A DNA stretch of 64,000 bases from Eublepharis macularius (Eukaryota > Chordata > Lepidosauria > Squamata > Eublepharidae), in contig NC_072794.1 in NCBI RefSeq assembly GCF_028583425.1, positions 26,843,232 through 26,907,231 on the forward strand, read 5' to 3'. Positions 26,001-41,000 of the stretch are shown here, piece after piece; the first letter of the stretch is position 1; each line of letters opens with the position of its first letter. The notes beneath the pieces are model-generated. The model was not told the DNA's origin, did not search any database, and saw only the letters and a list, made by a program, of their open reading frames with translations. The position numbers were made by a program, and so were the translations under genes.

Positions 26001-29000
26001 TTGTTTAGAGTATCCAATGACACTGCTGGTATGAAAAGGACCTCAATCCATTGCTCAGAGAACTCACATGTGAGCCTGCCTTGTCAGACCCTTGGTCTAC
26101 TTCTTTAACTGGAGATGCTGGGGATTGAACCTGGGACCATTGACATGGAAGGCAGAAGCTCCACCACTAAGCCACACCCCCTCAGACAATGCACTAGTCA
26201 CATCACACTCTCTGGCACCACAGGCCACGAGAATGGGTACATTTTAGTGTGTCCCTCTGAGGGTCCATGAGGATACTGTAAATTTAGCAAAGGTATCATT
26301 GCAGTTGATAAGCCCAATAACATACTCACTCCAAGAGAGATTTCCTGACAACAAAAACTTTTCCATGTTCTGGAGGTGCTCTCGAGTCTCTGTGGAAAGA
26401 AAGGCGAATGTTCAGTACTTATACAGACGGAAGTGAAAGGAAACCAATGCTGTCAAGGCTCAGCCAAGAACTGACATACTTGGCTTTGTAGACGTCTTTC
26501 TCTGAACATGTGGTCGGGAAGGCAGATATCGACGACTCCAGCAGCGTTGACTTTGAAACCAAGCCATCTACGAACTCTGAAAAATGACTGTCGATCCCCT
26601 TCATGAAAGATGGCTTCAAACGCTAGTAAAATTGGGGAAAGGGAATGGGAGAGAGAGAACACAACAAACAGTTTACGTCCACACCTGGAATGTTCCTGCG
26701 GAAATTACATATTACCCTATCATTTTCAAGTGCCAGGTCAATTCTTTAACGCCTATTCATGCCAAATTTAGTACAAGATCCTCATGAACTCTTTTTAGTA
26801 CAAGAACCTCATGAACTCACATCCCTCTATACAAACCATGTACTATAACTGCTGGCATGTCTGAACAGCCAACAGAAGATTTCTATATGAAGGAAAAACA
26901 AACAGAAAAACTGGTACGGTCATCACAAAGAGAGTAATTACCATAGGTCTCATCTTTGTAACCATTCTGATAAGAACATCACCTATTTGATAGTTTGTTC
27001 CTTTTTAACAAAGCAAATACAAGCTCTGTGTAAAACAGTCTTCCTCCTTTTTGAACTTTGGGCAAAGCTCAAAACAAGAGTATGAGATGGAGAATATTTT
27101 TTTAAATCATCTTTTTTTATCTTCTGCCCCTGCCCCCCATGCTTGGGTCAGGTAACAACATTCAGAAGTGCCATTAAATATGGACAAATAAAATTTGACA
27201 AATTGTGGGTTTTTTTAAACAAATGGAGCAACAGCTAACTCCAATAATATGTTTTAGAATTTCTGTAATCTCCGAAACAGAGAACATGCACCTATATTTA
27301 TTTATTTAGAATATTTCTATGCCTCCTTTTCAGAGTCTTGCTTGAAGAGGCTTTCAATTAAAGAAATCCAAGTTTAAAATATTTACCACTTAACACTTTT
27401 TGAAAGCTTAGCACTTGGCGTTTTGCAACATGGCACAACATCATGGCAAAAAAAAAAATTGTATGGAGGAGTCCATTGCCAGTCCAAAACAGAAACTGTG
27501 ATGGTTAATGTTTAACTTTCTTTTTTGTTGCTTGCAGCTGTACAGAGAGCAAATAAGTGAGACAGGAACTACGAGTTGTCCAGCTATCCTATTCCATTTG
27601 TTAGGACCACAAAATGTTGTTTTCTAAAGCTTACAAGGCTGTCTGATCAGTGTGTAAAGCTTGTTACACACACACACACACACACAAATGCAAAACCATG
27701 TCAAAAGATCAAGAGGTTTTTTTTAAAAAAAGAATGAAACCCAGGGAATGAAAGAGAAAACAGGCTAGAGGCTTTCTTCTCTTCAAAACATTCAGGTGCT
27801 GAATGAATAACAGAATCATGAATTCACAGTTCCAGCAATGCTGTTACTCCATTAAACATGGTGTCAGGGCTTGTCGCTGCCCCCGCTGGGCAGGGCACCG
27901 GCTGGGCTGGCCCTGACATCAGAGGGGCACCAGAGACACTGCAGGACCCTGCTCTGTGGAAGGAGGGGCGGTATACATCACCCCGACTCCCTCTCAATCC
28001 ACTCGCTGGCCTGCTCAACCTGGTCTGCTTACCCTCTGTGTCCTCCATCATCTCCTCCTCCCAGAACTCTCCTCCAAGCCTCCACTCTCACACCACTCTG
28101 CTCTCACTCCACACCATCACTCCTTACTCACACCCACCACCTCAGAGCTCTTCCCAGCCAGCTTTTATAGGGCCATCTCTCACTACCCCACCCTCCTTGC
28201 AGGTCCTGCCTGCCAGGCCACACCCCTCTCTGGCCTCCCTGTCTCAAGCTGTTGCAGCAGGGGTGGCTGTCTGGATCAGTAACAGCTACATCACGTTGGC
28301 TGGCTGCTGGGCCTCTCTGGCTGAGCTGATTACTGAAGGTAGGCCCAGCTGTGGCCCCTTGGCTGGCTGCCCAGCTCTTCCCACAGAATGCCTTCAGCAG
28401 CTCCACCTGAAGGGGCTGGTTTCTGAGCGTCTCCTGAGCCAGGTTGCTGCCTTCAAACTGAGGTGGAGGCTGGGGCGTGGCTCTGAGTTGCTGTGGCTGC
28501 TTCTCCTCGGCAGGTAAGGGCTGTGCTTGGGCTGCTGCTGGGTCCTTATTCTTCCTGCCTCTGCCCTCTCCCTCTGTCCTGCTCAGCCCTCTATCCTCTC
28601 CCTGGAGGGTGGGACTAGCTTGCCTCTCCCTGCCTCCTCTAGCTCTCTGGGGCCTTGGCCCTTTGCCCTCTTCCCCTGGTGTAGGCAGGTTCTGGCCCTG
28701 GCTGCTGGCTGAGCCAGCAGGACTGCTGTCTTCTGGCTGCCTCCCCCTGCTTCCTCCTGTCGAGGCCGGGGGCTGTGCCTCAGACCCCGGACACATGGCA
28801 AGAGAAGCCGTGGGCCTGCTTTGGATATTGTAACGCATTGCCACATGCTGAAGAACACGCCCTGCAAGAGGGACTTGCTGTACTTTGCAGCTTATTCCCT
28901 CCCCCCACCACAGAGGGCTGAATCTGAATGGCATTTGTTGGCGTCAGTGCTTCTCAAAGCTACTATCTTTAGGAAATCTTTTCTACACTGACTCACCCTG

Positions 29001-32000
29001 CCATGAAACTTTTGTGCCCTGCCCCAGATTCTTGAGCATGTTCAAGGGTACACGGTGAATTCACTTGAGTGTTGGCCAGACTTTACATCAAAGTCTTATG
29101 GAATCTTGATTGTATGCATTGTCCTGTTCCATTAACTGCATTGTTTCTTATTGCAACACCTTGAGTCTCAGTGAGAAAGGCAAACTATATACTTCGGCAT
29201 ATAAGTAAAATACAGTGGGGCATAAGCTTTCATGAGCTATAGCCCCATTGGGCTCTAGCTCACAACAGCATATGCCACAATAAATGTGTTAGTTTATAAG
29301 GTCTCACAAGATCTCTTTGTTATTTTGGCCTCAACCTCTGGAATTTGGCTAGATTTCTTAAACTTCCTTATTTTGTCCTGCATAAACTGAGATTACCATC
29401 CTAGAACACACTTAGCGCTCTCTCCTATGGCTGCCTATTGAAAAGAAATAAGAATAGCATTGGATAAGATGTCATCCAGGGAAGCTTGTCCATCATTCAG
29501 AACGTCTAATCAAGAAATCCTTATATATTTCTAAGGAACTCCATGGTTCTCCAAAATCTACTGTTTACAGACTGAAGGAAATCCAATTCCTGAAGCAACT
29601 GACTCCAAGAACAGGGGGGGGGGGGTTAACCACATGGCTGCTTTTGGGGGATACGGGCCCCGACTTACCACAGTGCTGGTATACAGCTTTCATGGTTTCC
29701 TCATCAGAAAATAGCCAATGATAACTTTGAACAAAACTTCACAACACTGCAGGAAGAACAGCCTAGCCTTCTTTCTGTGTCTTTGTGTAGCAACATACTC
29801 TGCAGAGGAAGGCTTTTATGACATGAACAACATTATCAGCTGTGTTAGGCACAGCAACGAGTTTTTAAAAATGGCAGCCTTAGTTTGGAGGCCATCGACA
29901 ATAAATTTTACTAAATTTAAATCTTACTATTTAAAACATAAGAAGCCATATTTATTCTTGATGGCCTCCAAACTGAGCCTGTCACTTGCTTTTTCTTTTT
30001 AATAACTAGTTTACATTTTAAATAGTTAATAGAAAAACAAAAATACCTTGGGGGAAAAGAAACATTATCTTCCTAGTAGACAGGATAGGCGAAGTTCCTG
30101 CCCCTTTATCCTCAGTCCCCCAAGACTCAGATTTCACATCCCTGGGAAAGTCAGGGATAAAATAGCAGCTCTTCTACCAGCAGCCATTTGGCTAAGGCAA
30201 TCTATGCCCAGGCAGAGCAGGTTACTTCTCAAAGGGGGAGCTGCTGGTGGGGGCAGAAAGCTAAAGAATTTCACTTCCTGCCCCCCTCCATACAGTCCTC
30301 TGTGTTCCTCATCATATGCTTGCTGTAATAAAACTGTATCCATATTGCCAGAAAAAAATGTAGTTCTTGAGGAATCTTCTCAACTTGAGATAACAGCTAT
30401 CAAGTGTTTTGGATCAAAACCTAGATCTGGCACTACTAGATGGTAATGAGGATTGTCGAGAGGGATGACTCGATTTCTGCTCTCTGGTCAAGAGGCAGAG
30501 TGGGACTATCAAGGATTATCAGCATGTGGCAACAAAACACGTTTGTAGGGCCTCTGGAGAGAATACCAGCTGGCTTTAGGAAGAAGTGTTTCTATGACCA
30601 AGAGATGAACTGCTCCTGAAATGGTGAAGGAAAATTAAGAACCACAAGGGAAGAGACCAGATTTATTCAGCAAAAATTCTCAAGGACAGGCTCTTTCCAT
30701 TTTGAGGGTTAGTACATTCAAATCATTATTGTGGTGAAATGGCCAACCACAGTCGATCAGCTACAATGTCTGTGAAAATTATACACACTGCGCTTAATTG
30801 CATGCAATTACAGAACAAGCAAAGTAGCTACAGCGTTCAGCTTATCGAGTTTTTCTAAAACAGCCTCCCATCATTTCTATTAATTCTATCATGTTGTTTC
30901 CTTTAAGAGTCAAGAACAGCCTACATGTATGTCTCATCCTATCCAGGGCACATAAGCTTACCTTCAACAATGCTATTGCATCTGGGGGACACAGACCATT
31001 CATATATGAATATGATTTCTGAAGGATGGTTGTTGTGGGTTTTCCAGGCTGTATTGCCGTGGTCTTGGCATTGTAGTTCCTGACGTTTCGCCGGCAGCTG
31101 TGGCTGGCATCTTCAGAGGTGTAGCACCAAAAGACAGAGATCTCTCAGTGTCACAGTGTGGAAAAGATGTTGGCAGGTCATTTATATCTACTCAGGAGGG
31201 GTGGGGTTGAGCTGAGTCATCCTGTAAGAGTTTCCCAGGGTGTGGAATGCTAATGGCGGGAGGCTTCACTGTGTCCTGAGGAGGTTCTTTTGCATATGGA
31301 TTGGTGCTTGATGTGCTAATCTTCTCTGCAGGGCTATTGTCGGGTATAGAGTGTTTTGTTAGCCTGGTGTTTTTCAGAACTAGAAACCATGCTCTGTTCA
31401 TTCTTAAGGTTTCTTCTTTCCTGTTGAAGTTTTGCTTATGCTTGTGAATTTCAATGGCTTCCCTGTGCAGTCTGACAAAGTAGTTGGAAGTGTTGTCCAG
31501 TATTTTGGTGTCCTGGAATAAGATACTGTGCCCTGTTTGAGTTAGGCAATACAGCCCGGAAAACCCACAACAACCATCGTTCTCCAGCCGTGAAACCCTT
31601 CGACAATACATGATTTCTGAAGTTAGCCCACACCAAAAACCCTGTATTATTAAGGGAGCCTAAAAGATAGGGAATATCCTTAGATCCTAATGGCTGCCCA
31701 ATTTGTAAAGAATTCCCTCCTTATAAAAGAAGGCACACAGACAGGGATATGGGCAAAGAATACACACTTTAATTGTACTGATCAATTTATTCTACCAATC
31801 TATGCACTGTTATCCCATCTTTCCTCCAAAGACCTCAGGGCAGGACTCACAGGCCTTCCCTCAATTTTCTCCTCACAACAGCCCTGTAAGGTAAGTTAGG
31901 CTGTAAAAGAGATAGTGACTAGGCCAAGGTAACCTAGTCCTAGTAAGCATCATAGCTGACTGAACATTTGAACCCAAATTTCTCCAATCCTAATCTGAGG

Positions 32001-35000
32001 TACTAACCACATTTCATTTTTTAACTCTTATTCTCTTTACTCAGACAGCAACTGTTGAAAACTAATTTCTGAAGCACGGCAGGGGCCCGATTTGGGTCAG
32101 GACTGGAGTACTGGTGGAGAAAGAGCCTCCCCCTCCTCCACCTGTGCAGTTTTCCCAACTCAAAACAGTCCTTGGGGTGTTATTTGCCTCATTTAAGGTG
32201 GGGGCCACATATGTGGTTTAGATACTGGATTCCTATCAAACAATTGAGGCTTTACTATCCAGAATTCAATCTAAGGTCATGTCAGCAATATCAAGTTTGT
32301 ATTGTAAAATGATAGGTTGAAATGAATTCTAAAGGCACCTTCAGGTTCTCTGCCACTTGACAGAAACAAAAGTTTAAATATGTTTACCTCGGCCTCCGCC
32401 AGGAGTTGCATTTTCTTTGTTATCACATGGTCAACATCAACCCGACCTAAGAGAAAAGCAAACCATTACTGTACTTTCTCCTGTGAAAACTAGATATAAG
32501 CAATCTGCAAGTACGGAAATAACAGGAAATAAAGAAGAAGAGAATACTTTAATTTGCTTATTTATAATCAAGCTGCATATAAGCCCAAAAGTTATAAATC
32601 TACAATATCTTTTACTCATTCGGCTTTTCACAGGTAAGTTTTCTGTACCACATCAATGGCCTAAAAAAAGCAGGGGAGAGGGAGACTCTTTCAGTTCATG
32701 AACTCTTCCCAATCTGAGGTACTTCCTTACAAGAGGCAAGGGTGTTTGTGACTTGTAATGGCCTATGGCTGAATACAATAAACTTTTCTACTACCAGAGG
32801 CAAGGAGCTATTTACATGCCTGTTTAAAGATGCTGTCCACCACAATTCTACAGCCCAGTTATTATAACAACATTTGATTTATATACTGCCCTTCAAGCAA
32901 CTTAACACCCGCTCAGAGCAGTTTACAATGTATGTTATTATCTCTACAACAAACACCCTGTGAAGTAGTGGGGCTGGGAGAGCTCTGGAAGAGCTGTGAC
33001 TGACCCAAAGTTACTCAGCTGGCTTCAAGTGGAGGAGTGGGGAATCAAACCCGGTTCTCTAAATTAGAGTCCTGCCGCTCTTAACCACTCACTAAACTGG
33101 CTCCCTGTGATGATAAACCTGTTTCTTGGCCATGCTACTCCATGCTGAAGGGGGGGCTCACATGATCAGATACTGCCTCACGCAAGATTCCCTCCACAGA
33201 GAAAGGGAATATAAATTCAACAGCATGGAAAAATAAAGCCATACAATAGAAAATAATATTTTAAAAGGAAAATGCTAAAAAAATAAATAAAACTTGTTAT
33301 AACAATGAAACTTATGAAAATGAAAGGCCATGTACCTTAGTATTTGTTCCAAAAATCAGCCATGTCTCAAAACAGAAACACACAGAGATGTATTTTTTTT
33401 TAAAAAACAGCAATATAAGATGAACTGTACAAAATATGTGCAATTCTGTACATTTGTAACATGTACAACTGGGTGAACATTCCAGAAAGTTCTCTCACTA
33501 AAAGTTCTCATGCTTCCAGAAAACTCTCTCACAAACATGCGTCACAAAGTGATACTGAGTATTCTTTTTCAGTTCCTACGATAGTTTCAAAAGCCTTGCT
33601 ATAAAAGGACAAAGGGGGGCAGGAGACAAAATTTCAAGAACCACAACACCATGCTCAACACAGTTTTTCACCTAGTACAAAGCAAGTGAGTTGCACCAGT
33701 GGGTACAATTCTATCTAGTAGTAATTTATTCTAATTGCAGAGTTCAGGTTCTCTTGAGTGCCGAACTGATTTTTCTCTCCAAGCACAGACTTCTATACTA
33801 AAAGCAAGCTGTTGCAATCAACTTCATTGTAGCCTTGGCCTATAGGTAACCCTACAAATACTTGGCTCTGGTCTCTCTTGCTTAGGAAGATAACAAGATC
33901 CATTTATCATCAAGTTAGAAGAGAGAATTCCCAAATTCAACAACACTTAGGATTTAGTCACAGGGCCTTGGATGCCATGAAAAGAACAAGTGATAACAAA
34001 TCAGCACCTGGAAATGCTCCATCTCCTGTGGGCAGCCCAAGGTCTCCATGTCTGTCTGGCCAGCTCTGAAATAGACCTAGAAGATGGTCACATCGCCATT
34101 GCCCTTCTCTGATGCTAGGGTTGCCAACCTCTAGGTGGGGGCTGGAGAGCTCCCAGATTTACAACTCATCTCCAGGTGACAGTGATCAGTTCCCTCGGAG
34201 AAAATGGCTGCTTTGGAGGGTGGATTCTATGGCATTATAACCCACTGAGGTTCTTTCCTTCCACAATCCCCACCCTTCCTAGGCTGCACTCCAGGAATTT
34301 CCCAGCCCTGATCTGGCAACCGTATATACTGCTCTCAATTCAGGATATAATAACAACAACAACATTTGATTTATATACCGCCCTTCAGGATGACTTAACA
34401 CCCACTCAGAGTGGTCTACAAAGTATGTCATTATTATCCCCACAACAACAAACACCCTGTGAGATGGGTGGGGCTGAGAGAGCTCCTAGAAGCTGTGACT
34501 GACCCAAGGTCACCCAGCTGGCTTCAAGTGGAGGAGTGGGGAATCAAACCTGGCTCTCCAGATTAGAGTCCCGTGTTCTTAACCACTACACCAAACTGGC
34601 TCTCTCAATGACACTGGGGGCCAAGCCACAAGTGACGAATGACACTTGAACGGCAAGTGGATTGAGTGGAGGGCAAGTGAACAGGGAGAAATACACTTGC
34701 CATTCAAGTGTCATTCGTCACTTGTAGCTTGGCCCTAAGTAAGGCTGGTGTTAATATTCTTCGTTTTCATTTACTTAAGGGTCTTAATTAGAAGTTGTAG
34801 GGACATTTCAGGGATATTGTTGTCTTTTTCTTTTCAAGCAAAAATTTCCTCACGTTTCCGGATACTATACAAAGGAGAATTGTCCAGAAATGCCCACTCT
34901 CCATCCCGGTACTATCCTTTACAACTCTGTTGTATTCAAACTTGATTCAAAAACAAGGTCCTTGTTTCAAAAAAAAAAAAAAAAACCACCCCAAACCCTG

Positions 35001-38000
35001 AGCTCAAATCCCAGTTTGCCAAGGACTACTCACTGAATTCATTGGAAAGGTTCACTCTGTGGTGTGATGACCGTGGAAATGGCAAGACCCTACACTGCAA
35101 GAGTAAAACTTGAAAACGGTAACCATATTTGACCAGAGGTTAACAGTGGGACACAAACTCTCCTAATTGTTCTCTCACTCTACTCTCAACCGATCAGTGC
35201 CAAACTGCTTAGAGCTATACCCATTAAGACCTTTTCCAATAAAATAAAGAGTTAAACTATCAAATGGCCTTCTGTGCTCACAGTGTGTGCTATGAAACAC
35301 GGTGCTTTGTCATCATGAAACCATTCTGTGGTAGTGTCATCAGAATCGTAACTTTTCACCACAAAATCAGGATGACTTATACAAACCCCAAAAGAACAAG
35401 AATTCTGGGTTGCCAAGCAACTTAGCAGCTGCCAAGACTTAATTAGAAAAAAAGTTATATTTAACTTAGACTTGAGTAATACCTATTTTAACTGTATTCA
35501 ATCTGCTTTCTCAGCCAGTACAGCGGCTAAGAAAAAATCCAGAGAGTTGCTGTTTTTCTTGGGTGAAGAGATTGCTCTCCCCTTTACAGCTGCTGTCCTG
35601 TACAGCTTTCTTCCCCCTCCCCTCCCTCATCTTTGCTTGGGCCTCATTTCTGTTGTACTTTGCTCACTGACAACCATGTCCAGAATTCCAGTCAAGATAT
35701 TATCTGGGACCTGGCTGTCATGTATCTAAAGATGCATTACAATTCAAATGTTAACAGTGTGTAATCCCATATGAAATGAATGGAGCAGCACATTTTCTAT
35801 CAGGGCCAGAAGGTCCCTTTTGAGACCCAGTTTGGTGTAGTGGTTAAGAGTGTGGGACTCTAATCTGGAGAGCCGGGTCACGGTTCTCTGGAACCCTCTC
35901 AGCCCCACCCACCTCACAGGGTGTTTGTTGTTGTAAGGATAATAATGACATACTTTGTAAACTGCTCTGAGAGGGCATTAAGTTGTCCTGAAGGGCAGTA
36001 TATAAATCGAATGTTATTAGTATTATTTGTTATGTTAACTAGATTCTGCACAATGTGGTGAGGAAATCTTGGGGTGATTCTAGGTTCCTCTATTGCTTTT
36101 GACAATTTTCCTTATAATACAACTTAAGATACACTTTCATTTTTGCTAAACTCAAACTGAGACCAGCACAAACTGCTTTGATAATCAAGATTCAAGTCCA
36201 GTAGCACCTTAAAGACCAACTAGATTTCTAGGGTGTGAACTTTCCAGAGTTACCCACCTGAAACTCCTTTGATAATACCTGTGGTCTCTGCCTCACTCTA
36301 TTTTTTTAAATCCATTTTCTGAGTCTGATGAAAACCTGCTTCTTAACTGAGGACTCCAAAACACCTCGCTAGGTGTCCCGTTTTGAATTGGACAGTTTGA
36401 TACTTGCCTTTTCTGTCAGACAAATACATTCATAAAAGATGTCTGGTATTTTCTAATTTCCATCTGGTTGTGCTGGAGATACAACTTTTCAACCCCTTCC
36501 CCTCTGTCAAATGATAAACTTGTCACAAGGTGAGGGCTTTGAGAGGAAAAAACAAATGTTCAGCGTGATCCACAAAACACCTATAATTAAAAAGCACTGT
36601 TTGAATTCAATACACTGTGTTCCCAAGTCAGTGTGCTTCCAAGGCACGTGTGCCTTTATCTTTTTGGTCTTTGACCGTAAAATAAATCTATCAAGTGTGC
36701 CTTGATATTAATACATATCTTTCCTCTTAGTGCCTACAGTGTTCACATACATGTTTACATAGTTACCTTTAGCACAGGGTAATTAATTTCTATGACTCTA
36801 TTATAGATACTTGAAGATAGAAAGTAGCTCACACAAAATCAGCTCGAGTTGAACTGAGATCTGAACCAGGTACTTCCCTGCAAACATCTCCTGCTTGTAA
36901 CCATTATGCCATAGCAATTTCTAAAACAGCACACTTGACAAAGGCATTCCATCTCATGCATATTTACTTTTCTTTGAGAGCTAGTTTGGTGTGGTGGTTA
37001 AGAACAGTGGGACTCTAATCTGGTGATTCCCCACTCCTCCACTTGAAGCCAGCTGGGTGACTTTGGGTCAGTCATAACTTCCTGGAGCTCTCTCAGCCCC
37101 ACCCACCTCACTGGGTGATTGTTTTGGGGATAACGACATACTTTGTAACCCGCTCTGAGTGGGTGTTAAGTTGTCCTGAAGGGCGGTATATAAATTGAAT
37201 GTTGTTGTTGTTGTTAAAGTCTCTTTGACCTTAATGAGACTTGTTCCCAAATAAGCATGTACAGAGTTGTACCAAAACCTGTTTATAAATAGGTTATTTC
37301 CATCAAAGTCAATGAGATATAGTACTGAATTTAGCTCTGCTCATTTTATGAATAGTTAGGCATGTGCTTTTTTCTAAGAAAGCACAAGAAATGTTGGGGA
37401 AATTGTATCATTCTTTTCATTGCTTATTTTGGAATATCCTACCCTCCGTATCTTTTTGTACACTAGAGATCTTCCTAATTCCAGACGGGTAGCTGTGTCA
37501 GTTTGTTGTAGCAAAACAAAACAGAATTCCAGAGGCACCTTGAAAGCCAACAGCATTTATCCCAGTATGACCTTTTATCCAGAAAATTACAGAAACTGAA
37601 CAAAGAAACATGGGATTATACATCGAGTGTGATTACCCATGCCAGGAACTTGGGCAGCTTCAGTTGTTATACATAACAGGATGAATAATTAAAGTTTCTA
37701 CTTTGTCAGTCAATATCACTTTATGGAAGCCTTTACTATAATGTAGTCAATCAGTTCCCATATTGTGAAGCTTGGGGGTGGGTCAACAACAACTTTCAAC
37801 AAGCATTTCCTGTATTTTTGTTGAAATCCTCTAGCAACCCTAACCCTTGACATCTTTCCTGTGGATTGATTCTGCTCCCCTAGGTGGTCCTGTTAATCTC
37901 TCACATTTTCCTCAGACTGAGCCTCTGCTTGCTTTACTTTTTCACAGTAGATTCCCTTCTGCAAAGTCTCCTCTGGAGGCACAGAACTGAGTTCTGCAAT

Positions 38001-41000
38001 CTAGGCTTTCACTGTTTCAGTAATTCAGTCACCTCCTCATTCCCCAATTCTCTTGTTCAGCACCAAATACTCTACTGCATACCCAAACAAAGCATAGCTG
38101 CTCCTACAGCAAGCGTTCCGAGAAAAGCTGCTTTGAACCACATAAAAAAGCAGGGTATAAATGTTTTAATAAATGCTGTAGCCTAGTAGTTTAGTGGTTG
38201 GGCTGCAAATCAACACTCTGCTAGTTCGAATCCCACTACTACTGCAAGCTCAGCAGGTGGTCTTGGATAAGCCACTCCTCTCAGACCCAGCTCTCCAGCT
38301 GCACTGCGGGGATAATAACACTGACTTTGTTCACCACGCTGCGTGGACATTAGTATGTCTAGAAGAGTGATATATAAGCACAGTTATTATCATTATAAAC
38401 AATTAAAAGGCTAAGAAGTAAGAAATGTCCCCTAACTGTTCCCCCTGAAGCCAATATAAAAACCCGTCCCACCACTGTAAGCAGCCTTTCTAACTCACTA
38501 TTAGCCACGAAAGCCCTTTGCAGTGTTTCTATCATATATGCTTGGAGCCTAGCAACTGCACAATTCTTCCGATATGCGCAAAATGGAACCCAGAAGCGCT
38601 AGTATGCTTTCCCCCTATGTATGGTAAAATGTAGCACCTAAAAAGGACTATTTCTGATCGATGTCATACTTGGGAACGATCCTTCTCTATTCACTTCAGG
38701 AGTTGCTTCTGAGAGGACACTACTGTTTCCTTCACAATTCTGTGCCTTCACCTCTGTATGGGATATCAGTTCCAACTACAGTCACTGCCTGACTTCTAAT
38801 TTACAGGCGTTTGGATTTGGGTATTTCTTTCCCATGGAGCAGATGATATACGAATTTCTGTGGCAGTGCTATAATACAAGATCTACATTAACCTGAAGAA
38901 AAAATTCAAGAAAGAAGCTGGCTCTGACATATATAGTTCAAGGTTCATCAGGAAATGAATCAGTAAACCAAAACAAGAAGTTTAAGAAGTCATGGTTTAT
39001 TTTATTGTGCAAGTCATGGCTTACAAGCAAGCAACATGTGACCTTCACATTATTCTCATCTGCACATGATAAGTGAAGGACTCTTTGAACTAGGGCACTG
39101 AATGCATGCATTAAATTTAAAAAGAAATACAGCTTACAGCTCCTTAACTATTCATTGCTGACAAAGCTGATAGTTCAAGATGAAAAGATAGTGTGCTATA
39201 GCAGACAGAAGCTGTGATCTGCATCCAAGCTCAAGTCCACTTCAGAAGAGGCGTTGCCAGCTACAGCTTGGGAAATTCCAGTGCCTGGGAAGTATGGAGC
39301 CAGGGAGAAAGAGGGAGCTCAGTGGAGAATGCAATGCCACTCTAGGACTCCCATTTAGCCTAAACTTTATGGCACACTGCCCTCCAAAGCTGTCATTTCC
39401 TCCAGTGGAACTGATCTCTGTAGGCCAGAAATCGGTTTTAATTCTGGGAGAACTTGAGGATGGTAACCCTACAGAGAAATGCTCCTTGAGTATCTGTGAG
39501 CTGGGAAGAAGCAGACTCATCTCCATTATTTCTCCTCTTGCTGGCATCATCAACACCCCATCTTCTCCCCCACCCCCATCAAAGACCTTCCTCATGCCTG
39601 CTACCTTTGGCCGCCAAACACCGCCCCCCTCCTCTTTTCTGGTCCATGGTCTCAACTCTGCAATGAAGTTAGTCAAGCATCAAGGGGGTGTCTGTGTTTG
39701 GCAAATAAAAAACACAAACAAAAAACAAAGAACTTTTTCCTGGGCCTACTCTTGAGTTGCTGCCCCCATCAGAGAATCTTAAGGATTGACAGGTATTTCA
39801 TTGAACTGCCCTTTAGGGTTTCCCTTGAAAGACCATGAATTGTATGCACGCAGGCACAGGATTGACGATGAGGATTTCAGCTCCCCTCACATCACAATTG
39901 TGATTTCAGCACTATGTAGTAAAACGTGTTCAAGCAGCTTTAAGGTCACCTGGGTGAGATTTCCAGAGAGCATGGGTTTAAAAAATACTTAACTACATGT
40001 GAATTCTAGGAAGTATAGATATCTGAGGACAATCTAAAAGCAGAATGCTAATAAAATAACATAAAGGACACTTGGAATTAGGGCAATGAATATTTACATT
40101 AAATTTTAAAAGGGCTTTTTATAGGGTTGTGCTATAAAAATGGCTGAGAGATCCTTGGTACAGCAACTGTAGACTATACTACTGACTACTATCTATTAAT
40201 GTTGGCTTCCACAGTGTTCCATCTCTGTATTCAAATTTATGCTTGCTTTCCAATTTCTGCAACCCATATCCTACTATCTCATTCACTGAACGTCCAAGCC
40301 ATCACTTGTATTGGCTTGCACTATGTAATCCACTTTCAGTGAGAAAGCTGTACTAAAAACAACATAAATGAATGAATGAAATAAAGTTAGTTGCTTGCTT
40401 ACCTTTGTTTACAAAAACTTATACATTCCTCTGCCTAGGAATTGGTTGAAGACTGAGGTTGTTAAGAGACCAGACAGCCAGCAACTCCCCCTTTTGCCAT
40501 GGCATGGAGTGGCAGGAACCTGTCCTAGATAACAGAATATTGACACACAGCTCTCCCCACCCACCACTACCTAATTTATGAACATCTTCCCTAGTTTGAG
40601 AGTGTCCTTCCTGGACCAGACAGAACTTGGGAGTACAAGTTTTCCCTCCAAGACAACTCTTGACCTATCACCACAAGAGTATAGATTAACGGAGTTTTGC
40701 TTACTGCACTCAAAATCATTCTATGCATAATCTCAGAGCTGCATGCAGAGTGGTGAGAGGCGAGTAATACTTTCTCAGGACAACTGAATGATAAAATGTG
40801 GCTTGATGACTCAGCCCCTTCCCAGCATATTCGTCACCACAAAAATATCACCCCCCTTCCTGGAATATAGCTTGGGGATCTTATTTCTCAATTTCAATAG
40901 ATAAGGCTGTGTTATTCTAAAACCATTATTTATTCTTTCACAACACCTCCCAATTCACACTAGGTTCTACATTTCACAAACCTTTTTGCAGTCCTGGCTA

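Noticed and set aside
27665-27687. CRISPR array or phage-defence cassette
   Set aside because: The only tandem repeats are microsatellites and one 52-base duplication; this is vertebrate nuclear DNA.
27858-28934. Open frames of 219 (plus) and 268 (minus) residues
   Set aside because: Overlapping long frames on both strands in a GC-rich block, with low-complexity composition and no domain; better explained by base composition.
38180-38260. tRNA gene
   Set aside because: Good A and B boxes, but no cloverleaf with a 7-bp acceptor stem, and the sequence continues into a SINE body.
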